Origin: Effusibacillus dendaii
Lineage (GTDB): Bacteria; Bacillota; Bacilli; Tumebacillales; Effusibacillaceae
NCBI RefSeq assembly: GCF_015097055.1
Contig: NZ_AP023366.1
Location: 1,550,001-1,614,000, forward strand
Length of the DNA: 64,000 nt
Direction: 5' to 3'
The notes below the pieces were generated by a model, which ran no database searches, was not told the origin of the DNA, and saw only the letters and a program-made list of their open reading frames with translations. Below, piece after piece: positions 15,994-23,937 of the stretch. The position numbers and the translations under genes are program-made. Within the stretch, counting starts at the first letter, position 1. The number at the start of each line of letters is the position of its first letter.

Positions 15994-16971
15994 ATGAGCG
16001 ATAAAGAGAGCGCAGGACGTCGTGAGTTGGCGACGTTCGCCGGAGGATGCTTTTGGTGCATGGTCACACCATTTGAAGAACTGCCAGGGATTTATGGAAT
16101 CGTGTCCGGCTACACGGGCGGCCATACGGTAAACCCCACCTATGAAGAGGTGTGCTCCGAAACTACCGGGCATGCGGAAGCGGTGCAGATCACTTTTGAT
16201 CCTGATGTGTTTCCTTACCGCAAACTGCTCGACCTCTTCTGGCGGCAAATCGACCCTACCGATTCGGGGGGCCAGTTTTATGACCGGGGCGAGTCGTACC
16301 GTACGGCTATTTTTTACCACAACGAGGAACAAAAAAGGCTTGCAGAGAAGTCCAAACAGGAACTCAGCGAAAGCGGACGATTTGATAAACCGATTGTGAC
16401 GGAAATCGTACCCGCTGGACCTTTTTACCCAGCGGAAGAGTATCATCAGGATTTCCACCAAAAAAATCCAGCTCACTACAAAAGATACCGCCAGGGTTCC
16501 GGGCGAGACGCTTTTATCGAACGGCATTGGTCGCTGCGCAAAAACGAGCAGGAACTCCGCAAACGGCTGACACCCATGCAGTACGCGGTCACGCAAGAAA
16601 ATGCCACGGAGCCTCCTTTCCAAAATGAGTTTTGGAACCACAAACAGGAGGGCATCTACGTGGACATCGTCTCGGGCGAGCCGCTGTTCAGTTCTTTGGA
16701 CAAGTTTGATTCCGATTGCGGATGGCCCAGTTTTACCAAGCCGCTGCACAGTTCCAGCATCAAAGGACGAACGGATACCAGTCATGGCATGGTGCGGATG
16801 GAAGTGCGCAGCCAACAGGCCGACTCCCACCTCGGCCATGTATTTAACGACGGGCCCGGCCCGAATGGCCTGCGTTTTTGTATCAACTCCGCCGCTCTCC
16901 GTTTTATTCCGAAAGAAGATTTGGAGAAGGAAGGGTATGGGGAGTACGTGCACTTTTTTACACGTTCATGA
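15994..16971 (+). CDS. msrAB: Fused methionine sulfoxide reductase MsrA-MsrB
   Basis: A 325-residue fusion that repairs both S- and R-methionine sulfoxide in proteins. The MsrA domain (about 12-165) has the active GCFWCMV. The MsrB domain (about 185-325) has DCGWPSF, HLGHVF and the catalytic Cys in RFCINS. The zinc-binding CxxC pairs of many MsrB proteins are not seen, as in zinc-free MsrB types. AAAGGAGG stands seven bases before the ATG. No signal peptide, so cytosolic. Confidence 0.95.
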   Translation: MSDKESAGRRELATFAGGCFWCMVTPFEELPGIYGIVSGYTGGHTVNPTYEEVCSETTGHAEAVQITFDPDVFPYRKLLDLFWRQIDPTDSGGQFYDRGESYRTAIFYHNEEQKRLAEKSKQELSESGRFDKPIVTEIVPAGPFYPAEEYHQDFHQKNPAHYKRYRQGSGRDAFIERHWSLRKNEQELRKRLTPMQYAVTQENATEPPFQNEFWNHKQEGIYVDIVSGEPLFSSLDKFDSDCGWPSFTKPLHSSSIKGRTDTSHGMVRMEVRSQQADSHLGHVFNDGPGPNGLRFCINSAALRFIPKEDLEKEGYGEYVHFFTRS

Positions 16972-16975
16972 CAGG

Positions 16976-17008
16976 AAAGCTCCTTGCATCAACAGCAGGG
17001 AGTTTTTT
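16976..17008 (+). terminator. Terminator of msrAB
   Basis: AAGCTCCTTGC pairs with GCAGGGAG(TT) around ATCAACA and is followed by TTTTTTT. Confidence 0.85.
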
Positions 17009-17076
17009 TGTCCGGTTTTCTCTTCACCTCAGATGACTATTTTACCAAGGATGAAATCCGCTTTTTGAATGGTTTG

Positions 17077-17232
17077 TTAACGCTTCTCAACAAACAGTAA
17101 GATGAATGTCGCCAGGGGACCTAATAATAAAGAAAGCAAAAACCAATTGAGTCCGGTTCTATTCTTAGACTGGGCTAAACCTGCGTTAATTAGGGCCAAT
17201 GTCCCCCACCCAACAAAATATTGCTGCTCCAT
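17077..17232 (-). CDS. Small two-helix membrane protein
   Basis: A 51-residue protein: helix 1 [16 protein letters not shown], a polar turn [10 protein letters not shown], helix 2 [18 protein letters not shown], and a basic end EKR. GGGAGG precedes ATG 17232. This layout is common among short, uncharacterised bacterial membrane proteins. It lies just outside the right end of the IS remnant; the degenerate tnpB frame reads into it but is out of frame. Confidence 0.72.
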   Translation of the reverse strand: MEQQYFVGWGTLALINAGLAQSKNRTGLNWFLLSLLLGPLATFILLFVEKR

Positions 17233-17246
17233 TTCGATTCCTCCCT

Positions 17247-17740
17247 TTGACACTCCACACGGCTAAAGCTGGGATTCTTGGTAGCATTCCCATACCTGGG
17301 AGTTCCGCCTTGCGGCTCCAAGCGATCCCCGTGTGTCCCACGGTTGAGTCCGCATAGGCGGACGTGCTGGGAAGGTGCAAGCCTTCGCGCAGGATGTTTC
17401 TCGCGGCGTTGACATCCCGATTATGGGTGGCGCCAAATTGTGGGCATGTCCATTCGCAGACAGACAAGTCCTTGGTCTCACTATTGCGGTGCCCGCATTG
17501 GGAGCAAAGCTGGCTCGACGGGAATGTGGGCGAAACGATTACCGCCTGCCGCCCGTACCATGCGGCTTTGTACTCCAACTGCCGCCGGAATTCCGACCAA
17601 CTGGCGTCGGCGATGCTTTTCGCCAGTCGGTGATTTTGCTGCATGTTCTGCACTCGCAAATCTTCCAAGCTGATCACTTGGTTCTCGCGAATCAGCCGGG
17701 TGGATAGCTTGTGCAGAAAATTCTGGCGGCAATAGCGCAC
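17247..17740 (-). pseudogene. tnpB: TnpB C-terminal fragment
   Basis: The C-terminal part of an IS605 OrfB/TnpB RNA-guided nuclease. It has RuvC-II Glu in [12 protein letters not shown], the zinc ribbon CSQCG...CPQFG and RuvC-III Asp in [13 protein letters not shown]. The fourth zinc Cys is replaced by Phe (CPQFG instead of CPxCG). The N-terminal half, including RuvC-I, is missing. The open frame continues past the element end to 17186. Non-functional. Confidence 0.88.
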
Positions 17741-18062
17741 TCACAAAAAATGAACGTGTCCATAAGCTGGGGAAATGTCTTAGATGCGAGAATTCACTTC
17801 GCAGTCGTCTGGATGTGACCCCCTTGATCTTCGCCATGATGCCAGATGGAGAATCCGTGGGGAGACAATGGAGATACAAATGAACATGATCCGGCATGAC
17901 TTCCATTCCGAGAATCAGCCAGTCGTTTTGCGCACAAATCTCGCTCACCAGTTCCTTGAATCGCAATTCGACCTGGCGAACGAGAACTCTTCGTCGGTAT
18001 CTCGGACTGAATACAAAATGATAGTGGATGAGCGATACGGTTGTTTTTGAATGACGATATTC
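17741..18062 (-). pseudogene. tnpA: TnpA Y1 transposase N-terminal fragment
   Basis: About 105 codons of an IS200-type transposase: HYHFVFSPRYRRRVL, the HUH motif in MPDHVHLYLHC, and [15 protein letters not shown]. Homology ends there; the catalytic tyrosine helix is deleted and the frame runs into tnpB sequence. No start codon remains: TAG lies directly before GAATATCGTCAT at 18062. Confidence 0.85.
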
Positions 18063-18140
18063 CTATCCCATACCATGATTATATCAGTCTAATCATGGAA
18101 CGGCAACGCGCTTCAGCCCACCCCTAAAGGAGTGGGTTCA

Positions 18141-18325
18141 ATATGGGCGTCTCTCCTCCGAAAAAGAATGGTAGATGCCCGTATTGTATCTGTTAGAGTA
18201 AACTGGAAGTCAAGCGTGCCAAACAAAAACTTTTCGTTACTATGATTGTGTCAGATGACCGTTTTGAATCAAATCTGGCATCTATTTACAGGAATCTTTT
18301 GCGTATTGTAGAATGTAGAATAAGG
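18141..18325. other. Intergenic region, nothing recognised
   Basis: Between the IS left end and the promoter of the cobalamin riboswitch. AT-rich toward the promoter; no coding frame or repeat noted. Confidence 0.4.
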
Positions 18326-18331
18326 TATAAT
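18326..18331 (+). promoter_or_regulatory. -10 element for the cobalamin-riboswitch transcript
   Basis: A perfect TATAAT about 25 bases before the aptamer. The -35 is weak (GTATTG at 18303-18308 with 17-base spacing). Confidence 0.55.
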
Positions 18332-18354
18332 TGTAGTCTACAACTTAATACAAG

Positions 18355-18512
18355 CAATCAGGTGCCTTTTCAGGCATAACAGGGAAATAGGTGAAATTCC
18401 TATACAGTCCCGCTACTGTGACCGAAGAGAGACTCCATAAAATACCACTTAGTTGAACTAGGGAAGGTTTGGAGAATCGATGACGCGGAAGTCAGGAGAC
18501 CTACCTGATTGA
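18355..18512 (+). promoter_or_regulatory. Cobalamin (B12) riboswitch
   Basis: The aptamer starts CAATCAGGTGCC and closes with CCTACCTGATTG, forming P1. Inside are AACAGGGAA, the TCCCGCTACTGTGACCG core and the B12 box GACGCGGAAGTCAGGAGACC. It is followed by a terminator at 18593 and then the Ni/Co permease. Adenosyl- or methylcobalamin binding would favour termination, lowering cobalt import when B12 is plentiful. Class and ligand follow from the box; direction of control is from family knowledge. Confidence 0.95.
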
Positions 18513-18592
18513 ATGAGCCAAAAACCTTCGAGGAAAGGTGGTGTATAATCCATAGTCATGGATGACTTCGTACATCTGGTATGGTGAATTTT

Positions 18593-18626
18593 CCCTCAAC
18601 AGGTTATTTGTTGAGGGTTTTATTTT
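18593..18626 (+). terminator. Terminator in the riboswitch expression platform
   Basis: CCCTCAACA-GGTTAT-TTGTTGAGGG followed by TTTTATTTTA. It lies 80 bases after the aptamer and 140 bases before the permease gene. Confidence 0.88.
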
Positions 18627-18675
18627 ATGTCGATAGACATCCATATTTTATCCTATCGGCATAAGGGCGATGGGG

Positions 18676-18735
18676 CCCTAACAAAGTGCCTGTCACTTTG
18701 TTGGGTGTAACTTTGGCTCGCCAAAGCCTTTGGCT
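18676..18735. repeat. Small inverted repeats before the permease gene
   Basis: AACAAAGTG-CCTGT-CACTTTGTT and CTTTGGC-TC-GCCAAAGCC lie in tandem between the terminator and the ribosome binding site. They have no T-run, so they are not classical terminators, and look like an inserted palindromic unit. Confidence 0.6.
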
Positions 18736-18766
18736 GGGCGAATTTTCTTTATAAAGAGGTGTTACT

Positions 18767-19489
18767 ATGGATTGGCATATTTTACTGAGCTTTGGTTTAG
18801 CCATCTTACTTGGCATCAGACATGGAGTAGACTGGGATCATATTGCGGCCATAACCGATCTTGTGGGAGTCGAAAAAAGTTCAAAACGAGGGATGCTTCT
18901 GGCTGCCATGTATTCCTTGGGGCACGGATTGGTTATTTTGATTCTCGGTTCGCTGGCTATCTTTTTCGGACGCGGTTTACCAGAATGGGTAGATTTCTGG
19001 ATGGAGAAACTCGTAGGATTCACGCTGGTTGCTTTAGGGATATGGTTATTCCTATCGTTATTTAGAAAACATGAAAGGCATATGGTCATGAGTCGCTGGA
19101 AGCTTATCTTTATCGGAGCTATACGGATTTATGAATGGATTTGTGCCAAGATTACGCGCACTCCTGTAAAAAGACGGGAGATCAATCTACAAGTCAGTAA
19201 TATTGGGGCATTTGCCGTTGGCATGATTCATGGATTTGGCGCGGAAACTCCTACACAAATTATTCTGTTTACCACAGCAGCCGGGTTAGGCAATCTGTTC
19301 GGCGGATTAACCGTTGTAATGTTTTTTGTCATCGGACTGATATTTTCCACGTCCATCATTGCTCTTTTCTCCACTTTAGGATACTTAAAGGTAAGAGCGA
19401 AAAGCAAACTGTTTACGGGCGTAATCAGCGCCACCTCGTTATACAGCCTGATCGTTGGATGTATCCTGATTGGTGGACATGTAACATAG
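18767..19489 (+). CDS. Nickel/cobalt permease (NiCoT-like)
   Basis: A 240-residue membrane protein with about six to seven helices. The signature GIRHGVDWDHIAAI corresponds to the H-x4-DH metal motif of HoxN/NixA-type permeases (usually RHAVDADHI). A second conserved loop is SLGHGLVIL, and HGFGAETPTQI is another typical segment. The length is short for NiCoT but fits the UreH/YcgT-like branch. The cobalamin riboswitch upstream indicates cobalt as the physiological substrate. AAAGAGGTG precedes the ATG. Confidence 0.88.
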   Translation: MDWHILLSFGLAILLGIRHGVDWDHIAAITDLVGVEKSSKRGMLLAAMYSLGHGLVILILGSLAIFFGRGLPEWVDFWMEKLVGFTLVALGIWLFLSLFRKHERHMVMSRWKLIFIGAIRIYEWICAKITRTPVKRREINLQVSNIGAFAVGMIHGFGAETPTQIILFTTAAGLGNLFGGLTVVMFFVIGLIFSTSIIALFSTLGYLKVRAKSKLFTGVISATSLYSLIVGCILIGGHVT

Positions 19490-19490
19490 C

Positions 19491-19620
19491 ACGACTTGGC
19501 ATCTTTGATGCCAAAGCGTGACTTGTGCCCCTTGGGTACTTGCCCCCATGCGGGGATCTGTACAACTACGGCAACAAGTTGCCAAGTTGTACATCATGCC
19601 CCTTGAGCGCTTGCCCCGTT
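19491..19620. repeat. Cluster of short palindromes after the permease gene
   Basis: Several hairpins in a row: GGCATC-TTT-GATGCC; TGCCCC...GGGTA and CCCCCATGCGGGG; and a perfect long one, TGTACAACT/GGCAAC pairing with GTTGCC/AGTTGTACA (about 19559-19592). The units recall the TGCCCnnnGGGTGC motifs at 1285-1330 and the GTGCCA...GGTGCC repeats at 14861. No gene lies here; part may act as a terminator. Confidence 0.7.
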
Positions 19621-19641
19621 TTTCTGATTCGATTTGTTATG

Positions 19642-21096
19642 TCACACCTGGCAGAAAAACAGATAGATAGGGAGTAATGCGCTTAAGATGAGCGAATACG
19701 CCAAATTCCAGCGGATCGACAACCGAAACACATCCACCTGGAGGAAAACGGATAGCAAATTGTTGACCGCCGTAGCCGGCGAAATCGTATTGGAAATCCC
19801 CCAGCTGCCCAATAACAGCAGCGCAAAATGTAGCGGCGTCATGCCAATGGAGGCAGGATTCACCCCCAAAATAAGAATCGTCATCAGGATAATCGGGTGG
19901 ATACCGAGGAGTGCTGTGATTAACGCCAACAACAAAGTGAAAACAGAGAACCAAACGGCAGCAGCCCCGTGAAAAAACGCCAACAGCTCCGGCACATAAT
20001 CCCCAACCTGCGACTGACCAATCGCACCGCTAAAAAACCCGGCTGCCAAAAACAGAACGATCTCCTTCCGCAAACCGGGCAGCGAAACATGTACATGACG
20101 ATGCAACCCTTCCCGGTAGTCTGCCAGCGAACCGGTCAATCGACACCAAATGAGCGGGTATAACACCGATACAAAACAGATAATGATCACGATCGGCAGC
20201 GACAAAAAAGTCTCTGGCAGCAGTACGAAAACGGTTGCGGACAGCAAATAAAAAGCCAGATGTCCTATCGGCCGCATCGAAACAGGAGAAGGTGGACGCA
20301 TCGTTTCGGGACGAGCCGCAGTTGCCAACTCTTCAACCGCACTGCCGTTTCTGTCATCAAACAACAGCTCAGTTTCAACCGCTTCCTCCCCAACCGTTCG
20401 CTTCGCGTTTGCCCACTCGATCAAAAAGCTGACCGTAAAGCTGATCCATACAAATCCAATCGCATAGGGAAACAGCTGCACCCATGCAACGCCCAAATTG
20501 GAAGTAACCAACGCCATTGCGGCAAAATAGGGCGACCAATAGAGCGACGTAGTGTACCCACGATTTAACGCGGCTGCCAGAAGTCGCTTCGAGCGAACCC
20601 TTGGATTCACAGAAGCCAGGTCATACACGACAGAAACGGTTCCGATATTCAGGACAACCCCCAACAAGTGTGTTAACAGTTGAGTACCCAGAAAAAAAGA
20701 ATTTTTCTTCCGAATGTGAGAGCGATACATTTCCTGCAGGGCATCGGCATACCTGCGGGAACGTACTGGAATGCCAAACAACGGAGCAAACACAAACAGC
20801 ATAACGATCGCCACATTAAGAGACAGCACTTTCGACCATGTGATTAGCGGAACATGCAAGTGAAGCAAAATGGCTGCTCCGCAAACCAGGAAAAGCAAAC
20901 TCAGAAAAAGTGTAATTCCGCGAGAAACAGTAAGAAATTTTACGATTACCAAAACAACAAGAACTCCCAGCGCCACCTGAAACGAAACCCATTCCGTTAG
21001 TTGGGACGTTATGTAGACAAGCGCAAGCAACATCAACAATCCCAAATCTACTCGACTTCCAACCGCTTCCATCTGTTCACCCGATTCATGAATCAA
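19642..21096 (-). CDS. Multi-pass permease, ion-transporter superfamily
   Basis: A 484-residue protein with about 11-12 transmembrane helices and a central polar loop (about 240-290). The layout, with two repeated halves and the late GSWGISNTISPATAVNNLL segment, suggests the ArsB/NhaD/SLC13-like superfamily. Substrate unknown; an anion or dicarboxylate is likely. The start may be ATG 21096 or ATG 21072 (after GGTGA). Monocistronic; the 3' end lies beside the palindrome cluster at 19491. Confidence 0.7.
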   Translation of the reverse strand: MIHESGEQMEAVGSRVDLGLLMLLALVYITSQLTEWVSFQVALGVLVVLVIVKFLTVSRGITLFLSLLFLVCGAAILLHLHVPLITWSKVLSLNVAIVMLFVFAPLFGIPVRSRRYADALQEMYRSHIRKKNSFFLGTQLLTHLLGVVLNIGTVSVVYDLASVNPRVRSKRLLAAALNRGYTTSLYWSPYFAAMALVTSNLGVAWVQLFPYAIGFVWISFTVSFLIEWANAKRTVGEEAVETELLFDDRNGSAVEELATAARPETMRPPSPVSMRPIGHLAFYLLSATVFVLLPETFLSLPIVIIICFVSVLYPLIWCRLTGSLADYREGLHRHVHVSLPGLRKEIVLFLAAGFFSGAIGQSQVGDYVPELLAFFHGAAAVWFSVFTLLLALITALLGIHPIILMTILILGVNPASIGMTPLHFALLLLGSWGISNTISPATAVNNLLSVFLQVDVFRLSIRWNLAYSLILSALLPIYLFFCQV

Positions 21097-21188
21097 CTGT
21101 CAATTTTGCTGTGCAATTTTATAAAATTCCCCAATCTGTCACATACTGGTGATGTTTGTTATTTAAAGGAGTCAATTGGAGGTTTTTC

Positions 21189-21758
21189 ATGCAACTGCAA
21201 AAGCTGGGACTGCTGTCCATTTTGTTGCTGACCGCTCTGGTTGTGCCCGATACTGTTTTGGCACCTCCTGCGCCGTTGGCGCCTGCCGTGATGGCACATG
21301 AAAATGGCAAATCCTCAGCGGTCAATGGAACTCCCATTCCAACAGATTTGTTTACATGGCCTGTTCCTGTAACAAAAGAAATTTCATCCGATTATGGATG
21401 GCGATTTATCAACGGACAGAAAGAATTTCACACCGGAATTGACGTGGCCGCCGATTACGGCGACCCAATCGATGCGTCCGCAGATGGTGTCGTGTTGTAT
21501 GCCGGTCCGGCAGAGGGGTTTGGCAACTGGATTGTGATTAAACACCGGCACGGTCTGATGACCATCTATGGCCATATGTACCGAAAGGATATTGAAGTAA
21601 AGCCCGGACAGGCTGTGAAAAAAGGGCAAGAGATCGGACGCGTGGGCGCTGCCGGTCAGTCGGACGGTCCGCACCTGCACTTTGGAATTGCGACCGGTAT
21701 CAAGGGGGATACGATGATAACCGTAAACCCGTGGAACTTTTTGCCTCACCTTCGCTAG
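21189..21758 (+). CDS. M23 family (LytM-type) peptidase, secreted
   Basis: A 189-residue protein with an N-terminal signal sequence (LGLLSILLLTALVVP) and a LytM domain from about residue 60. Zinc ligands are visible in FHTGIDVAADYGD (H, D) and HLHFG (H), with GHM as the second catalytic His. Probably a peptidoglycan endopeptidase or a LytM regulator at the cell or spore envelope. The start follows TTGGAGG. A short gap separates it from the enolase-superfamily gene. Confidence 0.9.
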   Translation: MQLQKLGLLSILLLTALVVPDTVLAPPAPLAPAVMAHENGKSSAVNGTPIPTDLFTWPVPVTKEISSDYGWRFINGQKEFHTGIDVAADYGDPIDASADGVVLYAGPAEGFGNWIVIKHRHGLMTIYGHMYRKDIEVKPGQAVKKGQEIGRVGAAGQSDGPHLHFGIATGIKGDTMITVNPWNFLPHLR

Positions 21759-21779
21759 GTCTCACTAAGGAGTTGTTTT

Positions 21780-22898
21780 ATGGAAATCGCAAAAGTGGAC
21801 ACGTTTCCTCTGCTGTACCGTCTTACCCATCCTTACGGGGACGCGAACGGATATAAAAAATACCGTTCCTGTTTCCTGATTCGCATCACCACCCGTTCCG
21901 GCATCGAGGGATGGGGCGAAGTGATCGACTGGCTGCCCGTTTTGGAAAAAGGGTTTCGGGAGCGCATTATCCCATTTTTGATCGGTAAAAAAGCAACCGA
22001 TCGTCTGTCGCTTGTCAAGATCATCAAAAAGTGGCACCAGCGGTCGGCTTCCGGCGTAAGTCAAGCGCTGACGGAAATCGCCGCCAAATCGGCCGGTTTT
22101 TCCATTTGTGAAATGTGGGGCGGGAGTTGGCGGTCCTCTATCCCTCTATATGCATCTTTCCAGTCGTACAGCGATACTCCCGACTGGATCAATCGTTCGC
22201 TTCATTTAGTGGAAAAAGCGGCAGCAGACGGATTCGACCAAATCAAAGTCAAAATAGGCGGCCGCTCTTTTGCCGAAGATCAATCACATATCCTGGCGCT
22301 GCAGCGTCAATTCGGCGGCACACTGCAAGTGGCGCTGGATGCCAATCAAAGCTATGATGCAGCAACTGCACGACAATGGGAGCGACTGTTTTCCGAATGG
22401 TCGAACTGGCTGTGGATAGAAGAGCCGATTCCCATGAACCAGGTGCAAGATTACAAGTTGCTGCGCGCTAGTCTGTCAGTTCCCGTGTCGGGTGGAGAGA
22501 ATCTGAAATCTGTTGCCGATTTTCTGCCGTTGTTGGAGACCCGCGCGATCGATATACTCAATCCGGACGTGATGCATATGGACGGGATCGACGGTTTTCG
22601 CGAATCGCTCCAGTTGGCCCGCCACTTCGGACTGCGGGTTTCCCCCCACTCCTATGACGGAGGACTGTGCCGCCTGTACACCTTGTTTGCGCAGGCTTGT
22701 CTGCCCGCCTGGAGCAAAATGAACGATGATAGTATCGAGCCGGTCGAATGGGACGTTATGGAAAATCCGTTTACATCGATCGTTCCTTTACAACCGGAAA
22801 ACGGTCATGTAACCCTGCCGCAAGGAATCGGCATTGGCATCGAACTTGATTTGTCCATCCTCGAAAAATACCGTTGGGACGGCCGAACATACGTATAA
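21780..22898 (+). CDS. Mandelate racemase/muconate lactonizing enzyme family
   Basis: A 372-residue enolase-superfamily protein. The capping domain comes first ([23 protein letters not shown]). The barrel has IKVKIGG (Lys base), ALDANQSYD (first metal Asp), WIEEPIP (Glu) and SGGENL, then [12 protein letters not shown] and SPHSYDGG. The family abstracts an alpha proton from a carboxylate; an acid-sugar dehydratase or racemase function is likely but not defined. AAGGAG precedes the ATG, 21 bases after the peptidase gene. Confidence 0.87.
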   Translation: MEIAKVDTFPLLYRLTHPYGDANGYKKYRSCFLIRITTRSGIEGWGEVIDWLPVLEKGFRERIIPFLIGKKATDRLSLVKIIKKWHQRSASGVSQALTEIAAKSAGFSICEMWGGSWRSSIPLYASFQSYSDTPDWINRSLHLVEKAAADGFDQIKVKIGGRSFAEDQSHILALQRQFGGTLQVALDANQSYDAATARQWERLFSEWSNWLWIEEPIPMNQVQDYKLLRASLSVPVSGGENLKSVADFLPLLETRAIDILNPDVMHMDGIDGFRESLQLARHFGLRVSPHSYDGGLCRLYTLFAQACLPAWSKMNDDSIEPVEWDVMENPFTSIVPLQPENGHVTLPQGIGIGIELDLSILEKYRWDGRTYV

Positions 22899-22942
22899 GT
22901 GCGAGAATCCGTCCCAACCGCTTTTCGTTACACGAATCAAAC

Positions 22943-23917
22943 TTAAATCCCAAAATTTTGTTGTGTACGCTGCAATGCCTGCTGCGCTTCCTGAACAATC
23001 CCGTCAATCAGCTGTTTGACAGACGGAACGTCGTGGATTAAGCCGACCGATTGCCCGCAAGACCAAATCCCGCCATCGTTCACATCGCCCTCGTTATACA
23101 CCTTCTTGCTGCGCTGTCCGGAAATATAAGGCAGCAGCTCTTGCAAGGTCGCTCCTTCTTTCTCCAGTTCATCCACTTTACGGCTTACGTTGTTCAACGC
23201 CACGCGAGAAGCAGAGCCGATCGCCCGTTGAATGACGATGGTCGAGTTTTCGTCCGATTCGACCATCCAACGTTTTACGTCCGGATGAATGGGAGCTTCT
23301 TTGGTCGCCATGAAACGGGTTCCCATGATGATCCCTTCTGCCCCTAAAGCCAGCGCCGCCAATAACCCCCGTCCGTCAGCAAAACCGCCGCCGGCAATTA
23401 CCGGTATTTTTACCTTTTCTGTCGCTTTAGCTACCATCACAAGTGTTCCCACATCGCTCATACCGGGGTGTCCGCCTGTTTCGTTGCCGACCACACAAAC
23501 CGCATCTACCCCGATTTTTTCGGCGGATGCTGCATATCGGGCACCCGGCACCTTATGAATCACAACCACGTTATTGTCTTTCAATCTTTGAATAATTGGC
23601 TCCGGGCTGCGACCGCTCGTTTCCACGATTCGCACGCCCTCTTCCAACAGCACATCGATATACTGGTCATTCGGCGTTTCGGTTGTGCTTGGGAACAGGT
23701 TCAGGTTGACAGCAAACGGTTTTTTCGTCAGTGACTTCACCTTTTGAATCTCTTTTCGCAAGTCTTCCACAGTGGGCTGCGTCTTCGACGTAATCGTGCC
23801 CAAGCCGCCCGCCTCCGAAACAGCAGCCGCCAGTTCGGCACGCCCCACCAGAAACATGCCGCCGCACATAATCGGATATTCAATGCCAAGCAGTTCTGTC
23901 ATTCTTGTTTTGATCAA
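22943..23917 (-). CDS. Nitronate monooxygenase-like flavoprotein
   Basis: A 324-residue NPD/FabK-type TIM barrel that binds FMN. Typical features are GIEYPIMCGGMF at the N-terminus, GGLGTI, HKVPGARYA, the catalytic-region ETGGHPG and PVIAGGGFADGRGL with LGAEGIIMGTRF (phosphate binding). It oxidises nitronates, or could act as an enoyl-ACP reductase, though the HPG motif fits the monooxygenase. The start is TTG 23917 after GGAGGGGAAG. It lies 20 bases downstream of the adenine deaminase gene. Confidence 0.88.
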   Translation of the reverse strand: MIKTRMTELLGIEYPIMCGGMFLVGRAELAAAVSEAGGLGTITSKTQPTVEDLRKEIQKVKSLTKKPFAVNLNLFPSTTETPNDQYIDVLLEEGVRIVETSGRSPEPIIQRLKDNNVVVIHKVPGARYAASAEKIGVDAVCVVGNETGGHPGMSDVGTLVMVAKATEKVKIPVIAGGGFADGRGLLAALALGAEGIIMGTRFMATKEAPIHPDVKRWMVESDENSTIVIQRAIGSASRVALNNVSRKVDELEKEGATLQELLPYISGQRSKKVYNEGDVNDGGIWSCGQSVGLIHDVPSVKQLIDGIVQEAQQALQRTQQNFGI

Positions 23918-23937
23918 TTTGCTTCCCCTCCACAGGC

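Larger units (their letters stand above)
17247..18145 (-). mobile_element. Deleted IS200/IS605-family element
   Basis: It contains remains of a Y1 transposase (tnpA) and of TnpB on the minus strand. The left end has a subterminal hairpin AGCCCAC-CCT/AGG-GTGGGTT at 18115-18139. The right end has GAATCCCAGC-TTTAGC and GTGGAGTGTCAA near 17247-17275, the usual RE and guide-RNA tail of this family. An internal deletion joins the middle of tnpA to the middle of tnpB, so it cannot move on its own. Exact borders are estimated. Confidence 0.82.

Noticed and set aside
15706-16953. A 415-codon open frame on the minus strand
   Set aside because: Antisense to the end of the LLM gene and to msrAB, whose motifs are unmistakable on the plus strand.
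17186-17246. C-terminal extension of TnpB past the element end
   Set aside because: It is read-through beyond the IS right end and overlaps the 51-residue membrane protein gene that has its own ribosome binding site.
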